A DNA stretch of 64,000 nucleotides. Source: Streptomyces pactum. GTDB taxonomy: Bacteria > Actinomycetota > Actinomycetes > Streptomycetales > Streptomycetaceae. Positions 62,006 through 64,000 of this stretch are shown here, piece after piece. The stretch is from NCBI RefSeq assembly GCF_002005225.1, contig NZ_CP019724.1, forward strand, positions 2,046,001 through 2,110,000. The letters run 5' to 3'. The number at the start of each line of letters is the position of its first letter. Position 1 is the first letter of the stretch. The notes below the pieces were generated by a model. That model was not told where the DNA came from and ran no database searches. It saw only the letters and a list, made by a program, of their open reading frames with translations. The position numbers and the translations under genes were made by a program.

Positions 62006-62426
62006 ATGCAAGCCAGGAGGGGACTCGGCTCCATCTGTGGGACTTCTCTGGGACTTTTTGGGTCGGACCGAGGAAATGCGGACGCGGTCGCCGAGGATCT
62101 CGCGCTGTACGGGAGAAGTTCTTACGGCGTCTGCCGGAGGAGCGGGACGAGTTGCACGGCCCGCCCCAGGGAACTACCGAGTTGCCATTGGCACAGGGCC
62201 TGGTCGGGGATGACCTGTACAAATTGGGCAAGCCGCGCCCCAGCGTATGGGCCTGCTACCGCACCACCCTGGACGAGGGGCCGCACGACGATCCGCCCCG
62301 CTACCTCAACCAGGACCTGCTCCTCGAGCTGAGGCCAGCGCTGCGCACCCTCGTCGGCCGCAGCCGTGCGTCGTATGGGAAGAGGCCTTCCCGTAGCTCC
62401 CCTCCCGCGCCCGGGCGGCTGCATGA
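62006..62426 (+). pseudogene. Remnant of an unidentified gene
   Basis: A start-like frame (RGNADAVAEDLALYG) breaks near 62105. A second frame then continues with natural-looking protein (REKFLRRLPEERDELHGP, LPLAQGLVGDDLYKLGKPRP, VWACYRTTLDEGPHDDPP, YLNQDLLLELRPALRTLVG). A further shift near 62375 gives WEEAFP, a TAG at 62394 (one base from GAG) and LPSRARAAA before a TGA at 62424. The codon use in the middle is coding-like. The family is unknown to me. It may be a small soluble helical protein that has been lost by two frameshifts and a nonsense change. Confidence 0.45.
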
Positions 62427-62666
62427 TGGCCATGCCGGGCTGCACACGCGGCTCCGGCGGATGTGATCGCGCTCGGCTCCCCGTATCCCCAAGTCCTCAC
62501 AGGTGGCACGCCGTGCGGCCACACCACCTCGTAAATCGCCCTCCCAGTCATCGGACGAAAGACATGGGCATATTTGGCGACTAGCCCCCACTCACGACTG
62601 TCCGGAACACGCGCACATGCACCGCATCTCAACGGCGAGTAGCCCGCCTCGCGCCTCTCACAACGG

Positions 62667-62792
62667 TTACGAATCCCCCCAAGCACGGACGAGAGCACTT
62701 CCGTCAAGAAGAATTCCTCGTACCTGCCGGAGCAGAATGCGCATCACGCACAGCGCCAAGACGGCCCCGCACCCCACGGCTATCCAACCCAT
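62667..62792 (-). CDS. Possible 41-residue single-pass membrane peptide
   Basis: An ATG at 62792 is preceded by GGAGGCGACTC, a strong ribosome-binding site at correct spacing. The peptide has a hydrophobic N-terminal half (GWIAVGCGAVLALCVMRILL), then a basic/polar tail (RQVRGILLDGSALVRAWGDS). This pattern suits a small membrane protein, possibly a transporter or stress peptide. No homologue is known to me, and an open frame this short can be chance. The ribosome site and composition are the main support. Confidence 0.45.
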   Translation of the reverse strand: MGWIAVGCGAVLALCVMRILLRQVRGILLDGSALVRAWGDS

Positions 62793-63014
62793 TGAGTCGC
62801 CTCCTCGCATCGGGCGCCGGAGTCTCCGCACAGAGGGTGAAAGTCTGTACCGTCGGTGGTACTTTTCGCGCTCCCGAGCCTCGGCGCCGGGCATCAGACT
62901 GCCTGCATCGGAGATCGAAGTCAGCCTGGTATAGCAAACTTTTTGTGATCTCCGGATTCAGAGTCTCGGCCAGACACCTGGATGTAGCCACAGCAACTGC
63001 GCTCAGTGTCCGCC

Positions 63015-64000
63015 TCAGGTATCGCTTCGGGGCGGGAGCAGCGGCGCCAGGAAGCGACTCGGTTCTCCGTGCCAGGTGATGGCCAGGGCGTCACGGGCGC
63101 GGGTGGCCGCGACGAAGAGCAGCGAACGCGCCCGGTGCAGCTCTCGCCGGTGGCGGCTCGGGTCGGTGTGCTCCCACGTGTCCACGGAGGCGCGGGGAAC
63201 GAGGCCCTCGGCCACCCCGGCGATGACCAGGCAGCGGTACTCAAGCCCCTTGAAGCGGTACATGGTGCCGATGTGCACGCCCTGGTCGCCGCGCGGCCCG
63301 TCCTGTGTGATCTCGGTCGGGGTGATGCCGTGCCGGGCAAGGCGTTCGGCGAGCTGGGTGACCATGTCGTTGGTCGGGACGCAGATCGCCGTGGACTCGC
63401 GGGGCACGTCGTGCCAGGCCCGCAGTTGTTGCACGACGAGGTCCATCTCCTCGTCCCAGCTCCGCGCACCGCGCAACGACGGGACCGGGCCGTGCAGGAC
63501 CGAGCGGTACCCGGCGAGGGTGTCGCTGTCACCGTCCAAGTCGTCGTAGTCGGCGTCGCCCAGCACCCGGATCGCGTCGCGGAGGATCTCCCGGGTTGTG
63601 CGGTAGCTGAGGGTCAGCCGGGAGGACCGGCCCCGGATGTGGACGCCAAGGCTGCCGAGGGTGACCTGGTTGTCGTAGATCCGCTGGTGCGTGTCGCCCA
63701 CGAGGAACATGTCGTCGGCCTCGGACGGCGCCATGGCACGCAGCATCTTCCAGTGGGCGGCGCTGAGGTCCTGGGCCTCGTCGACCACGATGTGCCGGTA
63801 CCGGTGGCGCAGCCGGGCACCGGAACCGGCCTCGACATGGAGGTTGTCCAGGCCGCTCCGGTCCTCGCGTTCCCGTGACCGACTGTCGATCTTCGCCTTT
63901 CGGGTCATCTCTAGCCGCGCCGCCCGTTCGGCGACCTGGCGGTGGGTCTCCAGCCCTTTGGTCTCCAGCCGTTGCGTGAAGCGTTCGGCGAGTTGCCAGA
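63015..64000 (-). CDS. UvrD/Rep-type ATP-dependent DNA helicase, C-terminal part (runs off the right edge)
   Basis: The open frame of 328 codons continues past the right edge, so the N-terminal Walker A part is not visible. The seen part holds motif II (HIVVDEAQDLSAAHWKM), motif III (FLVGDTHQRIYDN), motif IV (LTLSYRTTREIL), motif V (VHIGTMYRFKGLEYRCLVIA) and motif VI (LLFVAATRARDAL). These define a superfamily 1 helicase that unwinds DNA in repair or replication. Spacing between motifs II and IV is short, as in small UvrD-like proteins. The end is a TGA at 63015. An ATG at 63908 is internal, because the reading frame continues upstream without a stop. Confidence 0.85.
   Translation of the reverse strand, partial: WQLAERFTQRLETKGLETHRQVAERAARLEMTRKAKIDSRSREREDRSGLDNLHVEAGSGARLRHRYRHIVVDEAQDLSAAHWKMLRAMAPSEADDMFLVGDTHQRIYDNQVTLGSLGVHIRGRSSRLTLSYRTTREILRDAIRVLGDADYDDLDGDSDTLAGYRSVLHGPVPSLRGARSWDEEMDLVVQQLRAWHDVPRESTAICVPTNDMVTQLAERLARHGITPTEITQDGPRGDQGVHIGTMYRFKGLEYRCLVIAGVAEGLVPRASVDTWEHTDPSRHRRELHRARSLLFVAATRARDALAITWHGEPSRFLAPLLPPRSDT

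Larger units (their letters stand above)
61961..63014. other. Low-coding stretch between XRE–MurA and the helicase
   Basis: About 1050 bases with lower GC than the rest of the window and no intact gene of normal size. It contains a decayed gene (62006–62426) and a possible 41-codon membrane peptide gene on the minus strand, listed separately. The part from 62430 to 62660 and from 62800 to 63014 shows nothing I can assign. The drop in GC and the debris suggest an insertion or deletion hot spot. Confidence 0.55.

Overview
The window is chromosomal DNA from a Streptomyces-type actinobacterium. It has very high GC, strong third-codon-position GC bias, many GTG starts, GTGA/ATGA stop-start overlaps and a typical Streptomyces gene set. 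The order hemG–hemE–fadA/fadB–dxs–xylHGF–rok7B7–ngcGFE … acnA–murA-like matches, from memory, the part of the S. coelicolor chromosome that runs from about SCO6041 down to SCO5995. I see no tRNA, rRNA, CRISPR array, insertion sequence or prophage. The layout is chromosomal core plus sugar-catabolic and accessory operons.

Region by region. 0–3.9 kb: the start of hemG, a DUF4349 lipoprotein, a CoA-disulfide-reductase-like flavoprotein, a small unknown protein and a frameshifted rhomboid pseudogene. 3.9–9.3 kb: a tightly coupled five-gene minus-strand operon (2OG-Fe(II) dioxygenase, DUF6271, ornithine-decarboxylase-like PLP enzyme, GNAT acetyltransferase, MFS exporter). It looks like a compact, uncharacterised biosynthetic cluster, and its long upstream region carries two DasR-box-like sequences. 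9.3–18 kb: hemE, DUF3000, an orphan LuxR-type regulator, RNase D and the fadA–fadB beta-oxidation pair. 18–29 kb: a probable wall-glycopolymer locus with two tandem Asp2-like alpha/beta proteins, a secreted or membrane endonuclease/phosphatase-fold protein, a giant GT2–glycerophosphotransferase fusion and two tandem propeller-like proteins. 29–33 kb: a NYN-type protein, an APC amino-acid permease and dxs.

33–42 kb is a sugar-uptake block: xylose-type ABC transporter xylFGH, the ROK regulator rok7B7 and an N-acetylglucosamine/chitobiose-type importer (ngcEFG) with another DasR-box-like site in front of ngcE. 42–57 kb is a plant-polysaccharide island: a GH92 mannosidase, a GH67 alpha-glucuronidase, and a minus-strand operon of an Lpl-type ABC importer, GH39 beta-xylosidase, a DUF624 protein and a heavily deleted GH42 beta-galactosidase remnant. 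A divergent acetylxylan esterase shares a palindrome-bearing control region with that operon. Together these would deacetylate, de-glucuronylate, import and hydrolyse xylan fragments.

57–64 kb: aconitase acnA, a DUF4236 mini-protein, an unusual protein with an XRE DNA-binding domain fused to a complete MurA enzyme, a decayed gene, a possible 41-residue membrane peptide and the C-terminal part of a UvrD-like helicase that runs off the window.

The most interesting items are the five-gene operon with its putative DasR/GlcNAc control, the XRE–MurA fusion with palindromes at its promoter, the wall-polymer locus with duplicated gene pairs, and three pseudogenes caught in decay. All assignments come from reading the sequence and remembered family motifs. 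No database search was possible.
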